10,921 nt of DNA from CAZILN01 sp964540005 (GCA_964540005.1 CAZILN010000402.1:1-10921); one strand, 5' to 3'. Positions 1 to 7,985 are shown, counted from the first letter of the stretch. Notes: generated from the sequence alone by a model not told the origin. Program-made: numbers and translations.

Positions 1-1249
1 CGCCAATATTCTTAATATCGGCAATGTCTGATTTCAGAAGCTCCTTGTAATCATCCCAAAAAGGGAATTCAGCAACCCGTTCATAAACCTTTTCACCAGA
101 CCTCCTCAGATCATCGAAAACAGCGCGGTCGGCATTTCCCATGCCGGCAATACCATATTTCCCCAGTGTCATTTGTGCAGAACCGGTTAGTGTAGCAAGA
201 TTAATTACCAGTTGGGGCTTGTACTTTTTTGCCCAGCTCAGGGCATCAGCCAGGATCATACGGCCCTCAGCATCAGTATTCAGGACTTCAACAGTAGTGC
301 CGTCGTACATCCTTATCACATCTCCCGGCACATAGGCATTTCCGTCAGGACGGTTATCTGTGGCAGGTATCAGTCCAATCAGTTTTACCGGCAGCTTGTT
401 CAGCGCGGCAGCATATATGGTTCCTGCAACAGCCGCGGCACCTGCCATATCTGATTTCATATAATCCATGCTGTCATGGGTGGGTTTAAGGCTCAGTCCG
501 CCGGTATCGTATACCACCCCTTTGCCAACCAGAACAATGGGTTTTTTGTTCCTGGCTTTTTCAGGATTCCACTTCAGTATGCTGAAAGTTGGCGGATCCA
601 CACTGCCCTTATTAACAGCTAGTAATCCCCCCATTCGAAGTGACTCTATTTTTTTCTTATGGAAGACCTCAAAAGAAAATCCGGCAGCTGATCCCATTTT
701 TTCGATTTCCTTTGATAACTGCAGGGCTGTCAGGTAAGACAAAGGTTCATTGACCATATCACGGGCCAGGCATACACCTTCAGTAACATGCTTCAATTCA
801 CTGACAGCACGGGCGGAAAGGCTTCCTTTTAAAAATTGTATCTTGCTGAGCCTGCTGGCCTTTCCTTCTGCTTCTTTCTTGTATTTTAAGAACTGGTAAT
901 TGCCGAGGATCATTCCTTCTGCAAGGGCAGTGACATATTCCTTCTCCTCACTCAGGTCTATGATATTGAGTTTTTCAATCTTCCTGGAATTGATCATTGC
1001 CTGGATCTTATGACCTGAAATGCGGATCTTCTCGAGCAGGTTCCCTTTTTCCTTATAACCGGTATGGCATACAATTATATACCTGTTATACTGATTAATG
1101 GCAATCTCGTTACTATCATCCTTTATCCGGGAATACAGGAAATCCAGTTCTGCCTTTTTAGAAATGTACTGTCCATATTCGCTTCCTTCCTTACCCAGCA
1201 GAATAAGGGAATCATCTTTATTGATAGTATCTGTTACGCTTAATTTCAC
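1..1249 (-). CDS. pepA: Leucyl aminopeptidase (peptidase family M17), 3' end cut by the window edge
   Basis: Cytosolic metallo-aminopeptidase that removes N-terminal residues from peptides, using two metal ions per subunit in a hexamer. About 416 codons are visible; the C-terminus lies beyond the left edge. The family signature NTDAEGR is at about residues 324-330 (bases 260-280). Upstream are VGKG (K243), YDTGG and KSDMAGA, so the expected lysine, aspartates, glutamate and arginine of the M17 active site are all present. The N-terminal domain is more diverged, as usual. I chose the GTG at 1249, which begins VKLSVTD. The frame stays open upstream, with a TTG at 1288, but a promoter-like element at 1296-1303 would put the transcript start close to that TTG. 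The gene lies 87 bases after the DUF4837 gene and probably has its own promoter. Catalytic assignment follows from family knowledge; physiological substrates are unknown. Confidence 0.93.
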   Translation of the reverse strand, partial: MKLSVTDTINKDDSLILLGKEGSEYGQYISKKAELDFLYSRIKDDSNEIAINQYNRYIIVCHTGYKEKGNLLEKIRISGHKIQAMINSRKIEKLNIIDLSEEKEYVTALAEGMILGNYQFLKYKKEAEGKASRLSKIQFLKGSLSARAVSELKHVTEGVCLARDMVNEPLSYLTALQLSKEIEKMGSAAGFSFEVFHKKKIESLRMGGLLAVNKGSVDPPTFSILKWNPEKARNKKPIVLVGKGVVYDTGGLSLKPTHDSMDYMKSDMAGAAAVAGTIYAAALNKLPVKLIGLIPATDNRPDGNAYVPGDVIRMYDGTTVEVLNTDAEGRMILADALSWAKKYKPQLVINLATLTGSAQMTLGKYGIAGMGNADRAVFDDLRRSGEKVYERVAEFPFWDDYKELLKSDIADIKNIG

Positions 1250-1295
1250 GCTTTTGTTTAATTGGTGAGAACTCCTTACAATATCCAAGTGTTCA

Positions 1296-1303
1296 CAAAG
1301 ATA
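1296..1303 (-). promoter_or_regulatory. Putative -7 promoter element of the aminopeptidase gene
   Basis: The minus strand reads TATCTTTG, a full match to the Bacteroidota -7 consensus TAnnTTTG. No good -33 TTTG lies 19-21 bases upstream. Transcription would begin near 1290 and give a leader of about 40 bases before the GTG start. The leader contains AAGGAG, but 22 bases from the GTG, too far for a normal ribosome binding site. Confidence 0.4.
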
Positions 1304-1336
1304 GGAGATTATATTAATAAGATTTAGAAAGGAGAA

Positions 1337-2326
1337 TTATTCTATTATATCAAAAGTGTACAGAATGGCTTCCAGCTCACGAACATAATTTCGTTTATTC
1401 AGGCTGGGTGCGTGAATAAAACCATCTATTGTGACAACCCTGTTCCGCTTCTCATCGAGCATGGTATAGCTGATGAAGGGTCCTCCCATAAATGCATTCT
1501 CCAGTTTCCACAGTCCCCTTAATTCAACAGTATAGAGGCTGTCCCTGAGCATTTCAGTTACCTTCACAGATACCATATCCTCAATAATCATATAGGAATT
1601 TTTCGATGGTCCGCTTACAAACTTCTTTGTGAATTCGTTGCGTTTATTCATAAGGAATTCTGGAGTGAAAGTATTGGGATCTGTGTAATCATAATAATAG
1701 ATAATTACTCCCTGGATGAGGTCTGCTATTTCATGGCTGAGCCAGATAAAATTAGTTGTATCTGTATTGAGGTGGTAACCGGCAGGCACAGAAATGCCTA
1801 GATTATGGTTTTGCCTGAGTTGGGCATCTATACCTTTAGCCCGGTTCTTTTTATAGTTTGCTACAGTACGGTTTCGTTCTGCCTGGTCCAGCAGATCCAT
1901 CAACTTACCACTGTTTTCTTTAAGGTATGCCAGTACTTCAGATTCAGTAGGCCCGGCAACATTTACCAGGAGCTGGTGTTTGGCCCAGGTATCTTTCTGG
2001 ACAATTATTGAAGGCTCTTTGTATTGTGAGGCAATCTTTGTGATAATAATATTCCTGTGTGATTTAAAAAGGCTGTTCAATGCTGCTGAAGGTATATTTA
2101 CAATGTCATACCGGGGCTCGTATTGTGGCAGGACCTCGAATGGCTGGCTCATTATTTCATTGAAATATTTTCCCAGGTCTGATTCCCAGTTGGCTTTATT
2201 GATTACCAGCAGGACTTCCCCCGGACTGCCTGAAGGATTTGGCAGGAGGGCTTTTTGTTCTGTCTGACAGGATTGAATGAGACCGGTCAGAATAAAGACT
2301 GATACAATGAAAATTGATCTGTTCAT
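1337..2326 (-). CDS. DUF4837 family lipoprotein
   Basis: Predicted envelope lipoprotein of 329 residues and unknown function. Residues 1-19 form a signal sequence ending LIQS before C20, a lipobox-like site, so the mature protein is probably lipid-anchored. The start of the mature domain (PSGSPGEVLLVINKANWES, then QPFEVLPQYEPRYDIVNIP) and the length are what I recognise as the Bacteroidota family DUF4837. No catalytic motif is seen. The ATG at 2326 gives a complete signal peptide with the expected charged residue (MNR). It follows gatA in the same direction after 60 bases with no strong promoter or terminator between, so it may be the last gene of the tatA-gatA unit. Family placement is from memory of sequence character; the function is unknown. 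Confidence 0.82.
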   Translation of the reverse strand: MNRSIFIVSVFILTGLIQSCQTEQKALLPNPSGSPGEVLLVINKANWESDLGKYFNEIMSQPFEVLPQYEPRYDIVNIPSAALNSLFKSHRNIIITKIASQYKEPSIIVQKDTWAKHQLLVNVAGPTESEVLAYLKENSGKLMDLLDQAERNRTVANYKKNRAKGIDAQLRQNHNLGISVPAGYHLNTDTTNFIWLSHEIADLIQGVIIYYYDYTDPNTFTPEFLMNKRNEFTKKFVSGPSKNSYMIIEDMVSVKVTEMLRDSLYTVELRGLWKLENAFMGGPFISYTMLDEKRNRVVTIDGFIHAPSLNKRNYVRELEAILYTFDIIE

Positions 2327-2386
2327 GTTATTGAGGGTTTATTTGTTAACGCCGGAGCAGGCCGTGAATTGCGTGTATGCTATTAA

Positions 2387-3820
2387 TTAATGATGAAAAT
2401 TATCATAAAGATAACTGCCAAAAGACAGTAAGTCCCCTTCCCGGAAATAATTACCCATAATCTGCATGCCGAAAGGCATACCATTGGGATGCAGTCCGAG
2501 AGGCAGGGAGAGAGCAGGGATGCCGGTAAGATTGGCATGTATGGTAAAAATATCTTCCAGGTAAAGTGCGACAGGATCATCCCCCATGCTTCCTGTATCA
2601 AATGCTGTCCGGGGGGTGGTGGGAAGGAAGATAAAATCATAGCTGTTAAGGATCTCAGTTGTTTTATTGTAAATCAGCCTCCTGGCCTTTTGTGCTTTGG
2701 CATAGTAAGCATCATAATAGCCGGCACTCAAAACAAATGAACCTGTCATGATTCTTCGCTTTACTTCTCGGCCAAATCCTTCAGATCTGGAATCAATCAT
2801 GGTTACACGTAGAGAGGATTTCTTTCTACTCCTGTGACCGAAGTGCATGCCGTCATACCTTGCCAGGTTGGATGCAGCCTCTGCAGTAGCCATAATATAA
2901 TAGGCCGGGACCAAATAATCGAAGTAAGGGAAGCTTATGAGATCTACTCTGTGACCCTCCCCGCGCAGGGCTTCAATGATCTCAAAACTCCGTTTCCGGA
3001 TCCCGGGATCCAGTCCGGGATGATCAAGTGTTTCCTGCAGACAGGCAATCCGCACTTTCCTTTGACCCTTTTGCAATTCCCTGGAATATTCAGGTACTTC
3101 CCTGTCAGAACTGGTGCTGTCAAACTGATCATACCCGGCCATAACTTCCATCAGCAAGGCTGCATCTTCAATATTGGTAGTAATGGGGCCTATCTGGTCA
3201 AGGGAAGAACCATAGGCAATCAATCCAAATCGGGAGATCCTTCCGTAGGTGGGTTTGAGTCCAAATATACCGCAAAAAGAAGCAGGCTGCCGTATGGATC
3301 CCCCGGTATCTGACCCCAGGGCGGCATGGCATAAGCCTGCGGCAACAGCTGCAGCCGAGCCACCCGAAGAACCTCCGGATACCTTGTTGTTGTTGAGGGG
3401 GTTCAGAACAGGGCCAAAGGCACTGGTTTCGTTGGTACCGCCCATGGCAAACTCATCACAGTTAGTTTTCCCGATTATAAGAGCATCCTCCTTGATCAGG
3501 CGGCTGATAACAGTGGCGTCATAAACAGACCGGAAATTTTGGAGCATCCTTGAGCCAGCAGTGACCGGTTGATCTTTGATGCATATATTATCCTTAACGG
3601 CAATAATTAGTCCGGCCAGTTTTCCATACTTCCCGTTTTCAATTTTAGATTGGATGACGGCTGCCTGCCTTGTGGCCTGTTCATTAAAAACCGATATGAA
3701 TGCATTGATATCCTTCGAAGACCCGATTTTGTTCAGGTATTTGTCAAGCAAAACAGGGAGAGAAGTACTGCCTGAAAGCAGTTCGGCTTGCACTAAAGAT
3801 AGGCTCGGGGCAGAAGGCAT
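2387..3820 (-). CDS. gatA: Aspartyl/glutamyl-tRNA(Asn/Gln) amidotransferase subunit A
   Basis: Amidase subunit of the GatCAB complex. It hydrolyses glutamine and supplies ammonia that GatB uses to convert Glu-tRNA(Gln) or Asp-tRNA(Asn) to the correct aminoacyl-tRNA. The protein has 477 residues, close to the usual length. The amidase-signature Ser-cisSer-Lys triad can be read as K76 (in AVKDNI), S151 (in SGGSSGGS) and S175 (in DTGGSIRQP). The stretches GKTNCDEFAMGGTNE and FGLKPTYGRISRFGLIAYGS are strongly GatA-like, which argues against a general amidase. The start at 3820 gives an N-terminal helix typical of the family. It lies 23 bases after tatA and is probably cotranscribed with it. gatB and gatC are not in the window, so the complex is encoded at separate loci, as is common. 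Confidence 0.96.
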   Translation of the reverse strand: MPSAPSLSLVQAELLSGSTSLPVLLDKYLNKIGSSKDINAFISVFNEQATRQAAVIQSKIENGKYGKLAGLIIAVKDNICIKDQPVTAGSRMLQNFRSVYDATVISRLIKEDALIIGKTNCDEFAMGGTNETSAFGPVLNPLNNNKVSGGSSGGSAAAVAAGLCHAALGSDTGGSIRQPASFCGIFGLKPTYGRISRFGLIAYGSSLDQIGPITTNIEDAALLMEVMAGYDQFDSTSSDREVPEYSRELQKGQRKVRIACLQETLDHPGLDPGIRKRSFEIIEALRGEGHRVDLISFPYFDYLVPAYYIMATAEAASNLARYDGMHFGHRSRKKSSLRVTMIDSRSEGFGREVKRRIMTGSFVLSAGYYDAYYAKAQKARRLIYNKTTEILNSYDFIFLPTTPRTAFDTGSMGDDPVALYLEDIFTIHANLTGIPALSLPLGLHPNGMPFGMQIMGNYFREGDLLSFGSYLYDNFHH

Positions 3821-3843
3821 GTACAGATAAAATCACTAACTAC

Positions 3844-4041
3844 TTATTCGCTCTCAGCTTCCTTATCAGCCTCGGGTTCCTTAGTTTCGTCCTTGGTGGC
3901 TTTCTTAAATTCCTTCATACCCTGTCCCAGACCCTTCATCAGCTCAGGTATTTTCCTGCCTCCAAAAAGCAGCACGACAGCCAGTATGATCAAAACTACC
4001 TGCCATGGACCGAGCATTCCCAGAAATACAGCTAAAGTCAT
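3844..4041 (-). CDS. tatA: Twin-arginine translocase subunit TatA/TatE
   Basis: Small membrane protein of 65 residues that oligomerises to form the passage for folded, twin-arginine-signalled proteins across the inner membrane. A hydrophobic helix (about residues 13-26, GPWQVVLIILAVVLLFGG) is followed directly by the signature FGGRKIPELMKGLGQGMKEFKKA, an amphipathic helix, and a very acidic and lysine-rich tail. This is TatA/E rather than TatB by its shortness and the FGxxKxPE motif. tatC is not nearby. It starts 84 bases downstream of the rseP stop, behind a TAATTTTG promoter-like element, and precedes gatA by 23 bases, so it probably leads a tatA-gatA-DUF4837 unit. The pairing of Tat and tRNA-amidation genes appears to be shared transcription, not shared function. 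Confidence 0.94.
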   Translation of the reverse strand: MTLAVFLGMLGPWQVVLIILAVVLLFGGRKIPELMKGLGQGMKEFKKATKDETKEPEADKEAESE

Positions 4042-4065
4042 GATTGTTGGTTTAATTAATTACTA

Positions 4066-4073
4066 CAAAATTA
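4066..4073 (-). promoter_or_regulatory. Putative -7 promoter element of the tatA-gatA unit
   Basis: The minus strand reads TAATTTTG, matching TAnnTTTG exactly. A weak -33 candidate (TTTC) lies 21 bases upstream. Transcription would start about 18 bases before the tatA ATG. This lies in the only gap larger than 25 bases between the M23 gene and gatA, which supports a transcription-unit boundary here. Confidence 0.45.
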
Positions 4074-4125
4074 GAAATATTATTTTAATAAGCAGAAACA
4101 ATACTGCACCTTACAATAAAGGCAC

Positions 4126-5487
4126 CTAGCGCCGGAAATATTGCACGATATCATTTCCGTTTGCATACAGCAGCAGGGCAAGCAGGATAAGCATACCTGT
4201 TATCTGTGCATATTCCAGGAACTTATCACCCGGTTTACGGCCGGTGACCATTTCGAAAATGAGGAACATAACATGGCCCCCGTCAAGAGCAGGGATGGGC
4301 AAAATGTTCATGATGGCCAGGATAATGGATATCAGTGCTGTCAGGTTCCAGAATGCCTGCCAGTCCCATACACCGGGGAAAATACTACCAATTTTAATGA
4401 AGCCCCCCAGTGATTCGTAGGCTTTTGTTTTAGGAGTAAAAATGAGTTTTAATTGTTTAAGGTAGGAAACCATCATACGGAATCCTTTGTTGATTCCTGC
4501 AGGAATGGATTCAAAAAAGGAATATTCAACCCGTTTGAGTTCAAAATAGTAGGAATATGCCCTTGGTGTAAACACACCTATCATTCCTTCTTCGGTAAGC
4601 GGGACCGGATATGAATACTCCTGATCTCCTCTCAGGACGGTTACATCCACTGACATCTGTGAATAATCCTCCGAACCTGTTTCAAGGGAGTATTCAGTCC
4701 TTATATTATCAAGGCAGGACTTGAACTCATCAAAATATTCCAGTCTTATCTCATTCAGGGCAATGATCTTATCATCCACCTCCAGTCCGGCTTCCATGGC
4801 ATGGGATTCCTTGGAAAAGCTGCCAGCAAAATAGGGGATCCTCGGAGCAATGAATTCTTCACTTTTGAGCAGGGGGGCAATGATTTCCCCGGGAACAGGA
4901 ACGTCAACCACCTGGCCACCGCGTTCAACCTGTACTGATTTTACTTTATTCAGTATGATGTCAGGGACAATTGAGAAAAAATTCTCTGCCTCCACGTTAT
5001 CAAGGCTGAGTATTTTATCCCCATTCTGCAATCCCATATCCAGGGCCAGGGAATCGCAAATGATCCCGTGTTCGACATTCTTTGTGGGAAGGTACTGTTC
5101 CCCCCATATATATAATGAAGTGGCATACAATACCAGGGCCAGCAGGAAATTAACCAGTACCCCGCCTATCATGATCATGAGCCTTTGCCAGGCAGGTTTG
5201 GAACGAAACTCGTATGGCTGGGGAGGCTGCTTCATCTGCTCCTTGTCCATTGATTCATCAATCATACCCGAGATCTTCACATATCCCCCCAGGGGGAGCC
5301 AGCCAATTCCATATTCTGTGTCACCTATTTTCTTTTTAAAAAGGGCAAACCATGGATTGAAGAATATATAGAATTTCTCTACGCGGGTATTGAACAGCTT
5401 TGCAAACAGGAAATGCCCCATTTCGTGCAGAAGTACCAGGATGGATAAGCTGAGTAATAATTGTGCGGCTTGTACGAGAACAGTCAT
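4126..5487 (-). CDS. rseP: RseP-type site-2 zinc metalloprotease
   Basis: Intramembrane protease of the S2P (M50) family that cuts transmembrane segments of anti-sigma factors or leftover signal peptides within the inner membrane. The zinc site HEMGH is at residues 21-25, inside the first hydrophobic helix. The third ligand is D402 in MNILPIPALDGGH near the C-terminus, within another membrane helix. GGYVKISG (67-74) is the conserved membrane-reentrant loop motif. A second membrane segment lies at about 107-125. The periplasmic region between roughly 135 and 300 contains two PDZ-like units (around GLQNGDKILSLD and GLEVDDKIIALN). At 453 residues the length is normal. It follows dxr after 11 bases; this dxr-rseP adjacency is common in bacteria and points to one transcript. 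Its anti-sigma substrate cannot be seen in the window. Confidence 0.95.
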   Translation of the reverse strand: MTVLVQAAQLLLSLSILVLLHEMGHFLFAKLFNTRVEKFYIFFNPWFALFKKKIGDTEYGIGWLPLGGYVKISGMIDESMDKEQMKQPPQPYEFRSKPAWQRLMIMIGGVLVNFLLALVLYATSLYIWGEQYLPTKNVEHGIICDSLALDMGLQNGDKILSLDNVEAENFFSIVPDIILNKVKSVQVERGGQVVDVPVPGEIIAPLLKSEEFIAPRIPYFAGSFSKESHAMEAGLEVDDKIIALNEIRLEYFDEFKSCLDNIRTEYSLETGSEDYSQMSVDVTVLRGDQEYSYPVPLTEEGMIGVFTPRAYSYYFELKRVEYSFFESIPAGINKGFRMMVSYLKQLKLIFTPKTKAYESLGGFIKIGSIFPGVWDWQAFWNLTALISIILAIMNILPIPALDGGHVMFLIFEMVTGRKPGDKFLEYAQITGMLILLALLLYANGNDIVQYFRR

Positions 5488-5498
5488 TAATGTTATTA

Positions 5499-6653
5499 TT
5501 ATGAGATCAGTTCGGTGATGTATCTCCTTGTCTTATCATCGGTTTCCATGTAATCCTGAAAACCGGGTGCTGCAATAAAATCCATTTTGTTCATTGCTTT
5601 TTCTATCAAGCCCGGCATTTCCAGGAAACCAATCCGTTCTTCCAGAAAAGCTTGAACAAGCATTTCATTGGATGCATTCAGGACACAGGGCATATTCCCT
5701 GCCCTTTGCAGGGCTTCAAAAGAAAGTGCAAGGTTACGAAAATTTTTCGTATCCGGCGCTTCAAAACTCAAATTTGGATAGTCTGTAAAGGAAAAACGCG
5801 GTATATCTGATTTCAGTCGAAAGGGGAACCCGAAAGCATACAGGATGGGGAGTTGCATATCAGGAAGACCCATCTGGGCTTTCATGGATCCGTCCTGGAA
5901 CTGAACGATTGAATGAATGATGGATTGTGGATGTACGATTACTTCAATCTGCCGCGGGTCCAGATTGAATAACCAGTGTGCCTCTATGACTTCAAGCCCC
6001 TTGTTCATCAAAGTAGCCGAATCAACAGTAATTTTATTCCCCATGCACCAGTTGGGATGTTGAAGTGCCTGGGCAGGAGTAACAGATCTCAGAAATTCTT
6101 TGTCTTTTCCCCTGAAGGGTCCACCCGAAGCAGTAAGTATGATCTTTTCGATGGAATTCAGGTCTTCCCCGACCAGGCACTGGAATATTGCGGAATGTTC
6201 AGAATCAACAGGGTAGATGTGTGCCTTGTTTTCCAGGGCAAGTTTTGTGATCAGGTCACCTGCCACCACCAGGGTCTCCTTATTGGCCAGTGCAATATGC
6301 TTTCCTGATTCAATGGCTTTAATGGTAGGCAACAGTCCGGAAAAACCCACCATAGCTGTGAGAACCAGATCTATGGAATCCATGGATACAACCTGTTCGA
6401 GTGACTCCTTGCCGGCGTAGACTTTTACCGGAATATCAGCCAGGGCATCCGAGACCTCTGAGTATTTTTCCTCGTTGACTATTACCACATGGTTGGGAAG
6501 GAATTTTCTGGCCTGCCTGATGAGCAGTTCTGCATTCTCTTTAGCTGTCAGTACTTCCAGTTCGAATTCACCGGGGTGACTCTCCATCACTTCAAGAGCC
6601 TGGGTGCCTATTGACCCGGTTGATCCCAGTATAGCAATGTGCTTTTTTATCAT
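5499..6653 (-). CDS. dxr: 1-deoxy-D-xylulose 5-phosphate reductoisomerase
   Basis: Second enzyme of the MEP pathway: it rearranges and reduces DXP to 2-C-methyl-D-erythritol 4-phosphate with NADPH and a divalent metal, feeding isoprenoid, quinone and undecaprenyl carrier synthesis. The NADPH-binding loop GSTGSIG is at residues 10-16. The metal ligands D150 and E152 (PVDSEHSAIFQ) and E221 (MNKGLEV) and the substrate-binding H199, N217 and K218 are all present, as is ASGGPF. I place the start at the ATG at 6653 (MIKKHIAILGSTGSIG), giving 384 residues, typical of the family. An in-frame ATG at 6686 would add 11 residues without homology and overlap the upstream stop codon. It is 22 bases after the M23 gene and 11 bases before rseP, so probably mid-operon. 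Confidence 0.96.
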   Translation of the reverse strand: MIKKHIAILGSTGSIGTQALEVMESHPGEFELEVLTAKENAELLIRQARKFLPNHVVIVNEEKYSEVSDALADIPVKVYAGKESLEQVVSMDSIDLVLTAMVGFSGLLPTIKAIESGKHIALANKETLVVAGDLITKLALENKAHIYPVDSEHSAIFQCLVGEDLNSIEKIILTASGGPFRGKDKEFLRSVTPAQALQHPNWCMGNKITVDSATLMNKGLEVIEAHWLFNLDPRQIEVIVHPQSIIHSIVQFQDGSMKAQMGLPDMQLPILYAFGFPFRLKSDIPRFSFTDYPNLSFEAPDTKNFRNLALSFEALQRAGNMPCVLNASNEMLVQAFLEERIGFLEMPGLIEKAMNKMDFIAAPGFQDYMETDDKTRRYITELIS

Positions 6654-6675
6654 GCCTGCAGGATGAGGGACAGAT

Positions 6676-7539
6676 TTAGAATACAATGAGCTGTTCAGGG
6701 TCTATGGGTGTCCCCTTATGCCAGATCTCGAAATGAAGGTGAGGCCCGGTGGTGAGTTCTCCTGAATTGCCGATAATGGCAATGGCGTCACCTGCTTTTA
6801 CCACATTCCCGACTTTTTTGAGCAGTTCCGCATTGTGTTTATAGACGGAGATCAGGTTGTTATTATGTTGGATCTGAAGCACATAACCGGTTTCGACAGT
6901 CCATGCAGCCAGAATGACGGTTCCGTCAAGCGTGGCCTTAACCACCTCATTAGGTCCTGCGACCACATCCGTGCCGAAATGGTTCTCACTGGCATTGAAA
7001 GAATTGGTTACCATTCCTCTCAAAGGGGCAAAGAAATGTATTCCTGGAAGTCCCGATGGAAAATCATCCTGACCCAATACCAGGAGATTGTATTGCTCCT
7101 CTTCTTCTATCTGATTGCGAAGGATCGAATCTTCCAAAGAAGTGCTGAAATGAATGTCCCCGACTTCGGTAGTAGTATCCAGCAGGGCAATCATATTATC
7201 AGGTTCTTCACCGGCAATCAGGGCATTAATGCTCCTGAAATACTGATCCCTGATCCGGATCTCGTTTTCCAGGGAATCAAGCCTGATGGCATTGCTGATT
7301 ATAGCCCTTCTCATTAACCCGTCGGGATACCCCGGTATCAGTTCCCTGATCCCGGTATAGGCGATCAGGGCGAACAGCCCGGCGACAATGGCTATAAAAA
7401 GAAGGCTGGAAACCGCAAAAAGGTTTCCCCGTGATAATCGCATGAACCATACCTCCTCGAAGGTGTTGTCATTGTAAATAATCAGCCTGTACTTATCCCT
7501 GAGTTTCTCGCGCCGGGTCCTTTTCTGTTTATTTGCCAT
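6676..7539 (-). CDS. Membrane-anchored M23 family metallopeptidase
   Basis: Probable peptidoglycan endopeptidase (LytM/M23 fold) of 287 residues acting in the periplasm. Residues 1-40 are basic and cytoplasmic (MANKQKRTRREKLRDKYRL, then VWFMRLSRGNLF). A single membrane helix follows at about 41-62. The region 80-150 is charged and probably coiled. The M23 domain covers about 165-287. Zinc ligands H187 and D191 (NHFGTD) and H269 (GPHLHFE) and the catalytic-site histidines H235 (VYKHN) and H267 are present, so it should be active and not a degenerate EnvC- or NlpD-type activator. It is the first gene of the M23-dxr-rseP run, next to the tRNA and divergent from it. A TAACTTTA at 7563-7570 on the minus strand is an imperfect promoter candidate. 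The exact cell-wall bond cut is unknown. Confidence 0.92.
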   Translation of the reverse strand: MANKQKRTRREKLRDKYRLIIYNDNTFEEVWFMRLSRGNLFAVSSLLFIAIVAGLFALIAYTGIRELIPGYPDGLMRRAIISNAIRLDSLENEIRIRDQYFRSINALIAGEEPDNMIALLDTTTEVGDIHFSTSLEDSILRNQIEEEEQYNLLVLGQDDFPSGLPGIHFFAPLRGMVTNSFNASENHFGTDVVAGPNEVVKATLDGTVILAAWTVETGYVLQIQHNNNLISVYKHNAELLKKVGNVVKAGDAIAIIGNSGELTTGPHLHFEIWHKGTPIDPEQLIVF

Positions 7540-7646
7540 CGTCCGAATGCCTGTAAAGCCTGTAAAGTTAATAATTAAAAAGATTACTGAGTTTCATGTC
7601 CTGATAAATATCCAATTGATTTCATTCCTGGCATCACAATATTTTT

Positions 7647-7677
7647 TTTGAGATTACACGAACTTAATGTACATTTG
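7647..7677 (+). promoter_or_regulatory. Promoter of the initiator tRNA gene
   Basis: TTTG at 7647-7650 and TACATTTG at 7670-7677 are separated by 19 bases. This matches the Bacteroidota primary-sigma consensus TTTG-N19..21-TAnnTTTG in every fixed position. Transcription should begin a few bases before the tRNA 5' end at 7692. It is the best promoter in the window, as expected for a stable-RNA gene. Confidence 0.8.
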
Positions 7678-7691
7678 CACACTGAAAATAT

Positions 7692-7763
<72 letters not shown>

Positions 7764-7768
7764 CAATG

Positions 7769-7800
7769 AAAAGCCTGATACGATAGTATCGGGCTTTTTT
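7769..7800 (+). terminator. Intrinsic terminator of the tRNA-fMet gene
   Basis: AAAGCCTGATAC and GTATCGGGCTTT form a 12-pair stem with one G-T wobble and a GATA loop, followed by a run of T. It begins six bases after the tRNA. The A-tract on the 5' side could let it also stop transcription entering from the right. Confidence 0.88.
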
Positions 7801-7932
7801 ATTCCGGATCGCGTCAAAAGCTCGCTTTTGTAAGCGGGAAGGAATAATAAAGGTCTGGTGGGAACGTAGCGACCACAAGGCTTTTTGTTGTTAAGCTCCC
7901 CGAATAAGTCCGCGAAGCCGGAGGTTGAGCAA

Positions 7933-7949
7933 TCTTACCCCCGCTACAA
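7933..7949 (+). repeat. Direct duplicate of the tRNA-fMet 3' end (possible attachment-site remnant)
   Basis: TCTTACCCCCGCTACAA is identical to 7750-7766. The preceding bases GTTGAGCAA also resemble the tRNA T-loop region GTTCGAG with small changes, so the copy probably once reached further into the T arm. Duplicated tRNA 3' ends are a usual trace of site-specific integration. The distance of 183 bases is too short for a self-encoded element, and no integrase is present in the window. Confidence 0.6.
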
Positions 7950-7964
7950 AGAAAAACCGAACCT

Positions 7965-7985
7965 GCATGGAGAATGCTTTTTTTT
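7965..7985 (+). terminator. Weak plus-strand terminator-like hairpin after the repeat
   Basis: GCAT-GGAGA-ATGC followed by eight T. The stem has only four pairs, so activity is doubtful, but it closes the structured spacer just before the hydrolase stop codon. Confidence 0.25.

Larger units (their letters stand above)
7764..7949 (+). repeat. Structured repeat-bearing spacer (copy A) ending in a tRNA-fMet tail duplicate
   Basis: This gene-free spacer contains four hairpins in sequence. They are the tRNA terminator (7769-7800); TTATTCC/GGAATAA (7799-7805 and 7841-7847) enclosing CAAAAG-CTCG-CTTTTG (7815-7830); the CCAC-containing core hairpin near 7856-7890; and TCCG-CGAAGC-CGGA (7909-7922) within GCTC/GAGC (7895-7898 and 7927-7930). 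Bases 7856-7903 recur at 10874-10921 with one mismatch in 48. Bases 7933-7949 are identical to 7750-7766, which span the tRNA T-stem 3' strand, acceptor 3' strand, discriminator and three flanking bases. A minus-strand reading frame crosses it but shows no sign of being a protein. The nature of the element is unknown. Confidence 0.7.

Noticed and set aside
141..737. Several plus-strand frames near the left edge
   Set aside because: They lie opposite the leucyl aminopeptidase, whose minus-strand frame is open across the whole stretch and carries the M17 signature.
2327..2386. Separate promoter or terminator between gatA and the DUF4837 gene
   Set aside because: No TAnnTTTG match, and only a three-pair GCC/GGC hairpin without a T-tract; shared transcription is simpler.
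2383..2640. Minus-strand 85-codon frame within gatA
   Set aside because: It is another frame of the GatA C-terminal coding region; the GatA frame has clear family sequence throughout.
2834..3313. Plus-strand 159-codon frame opposite gatA
   Set aside because: Antisense shadow of a conserved gene with no domain or signal of its own.
4850..5371. Plus-strand 173-codon frame opposite rseP
   Set aside because: Antisense shadow of the N-terminal half of RseP; no family resemblance.
6835..7317. Plus-strand 160-codon frame opposite the M23 gene
   Set aside because: Antisense shadow; the minus-strand frame carries the complete M23 catalytic set.
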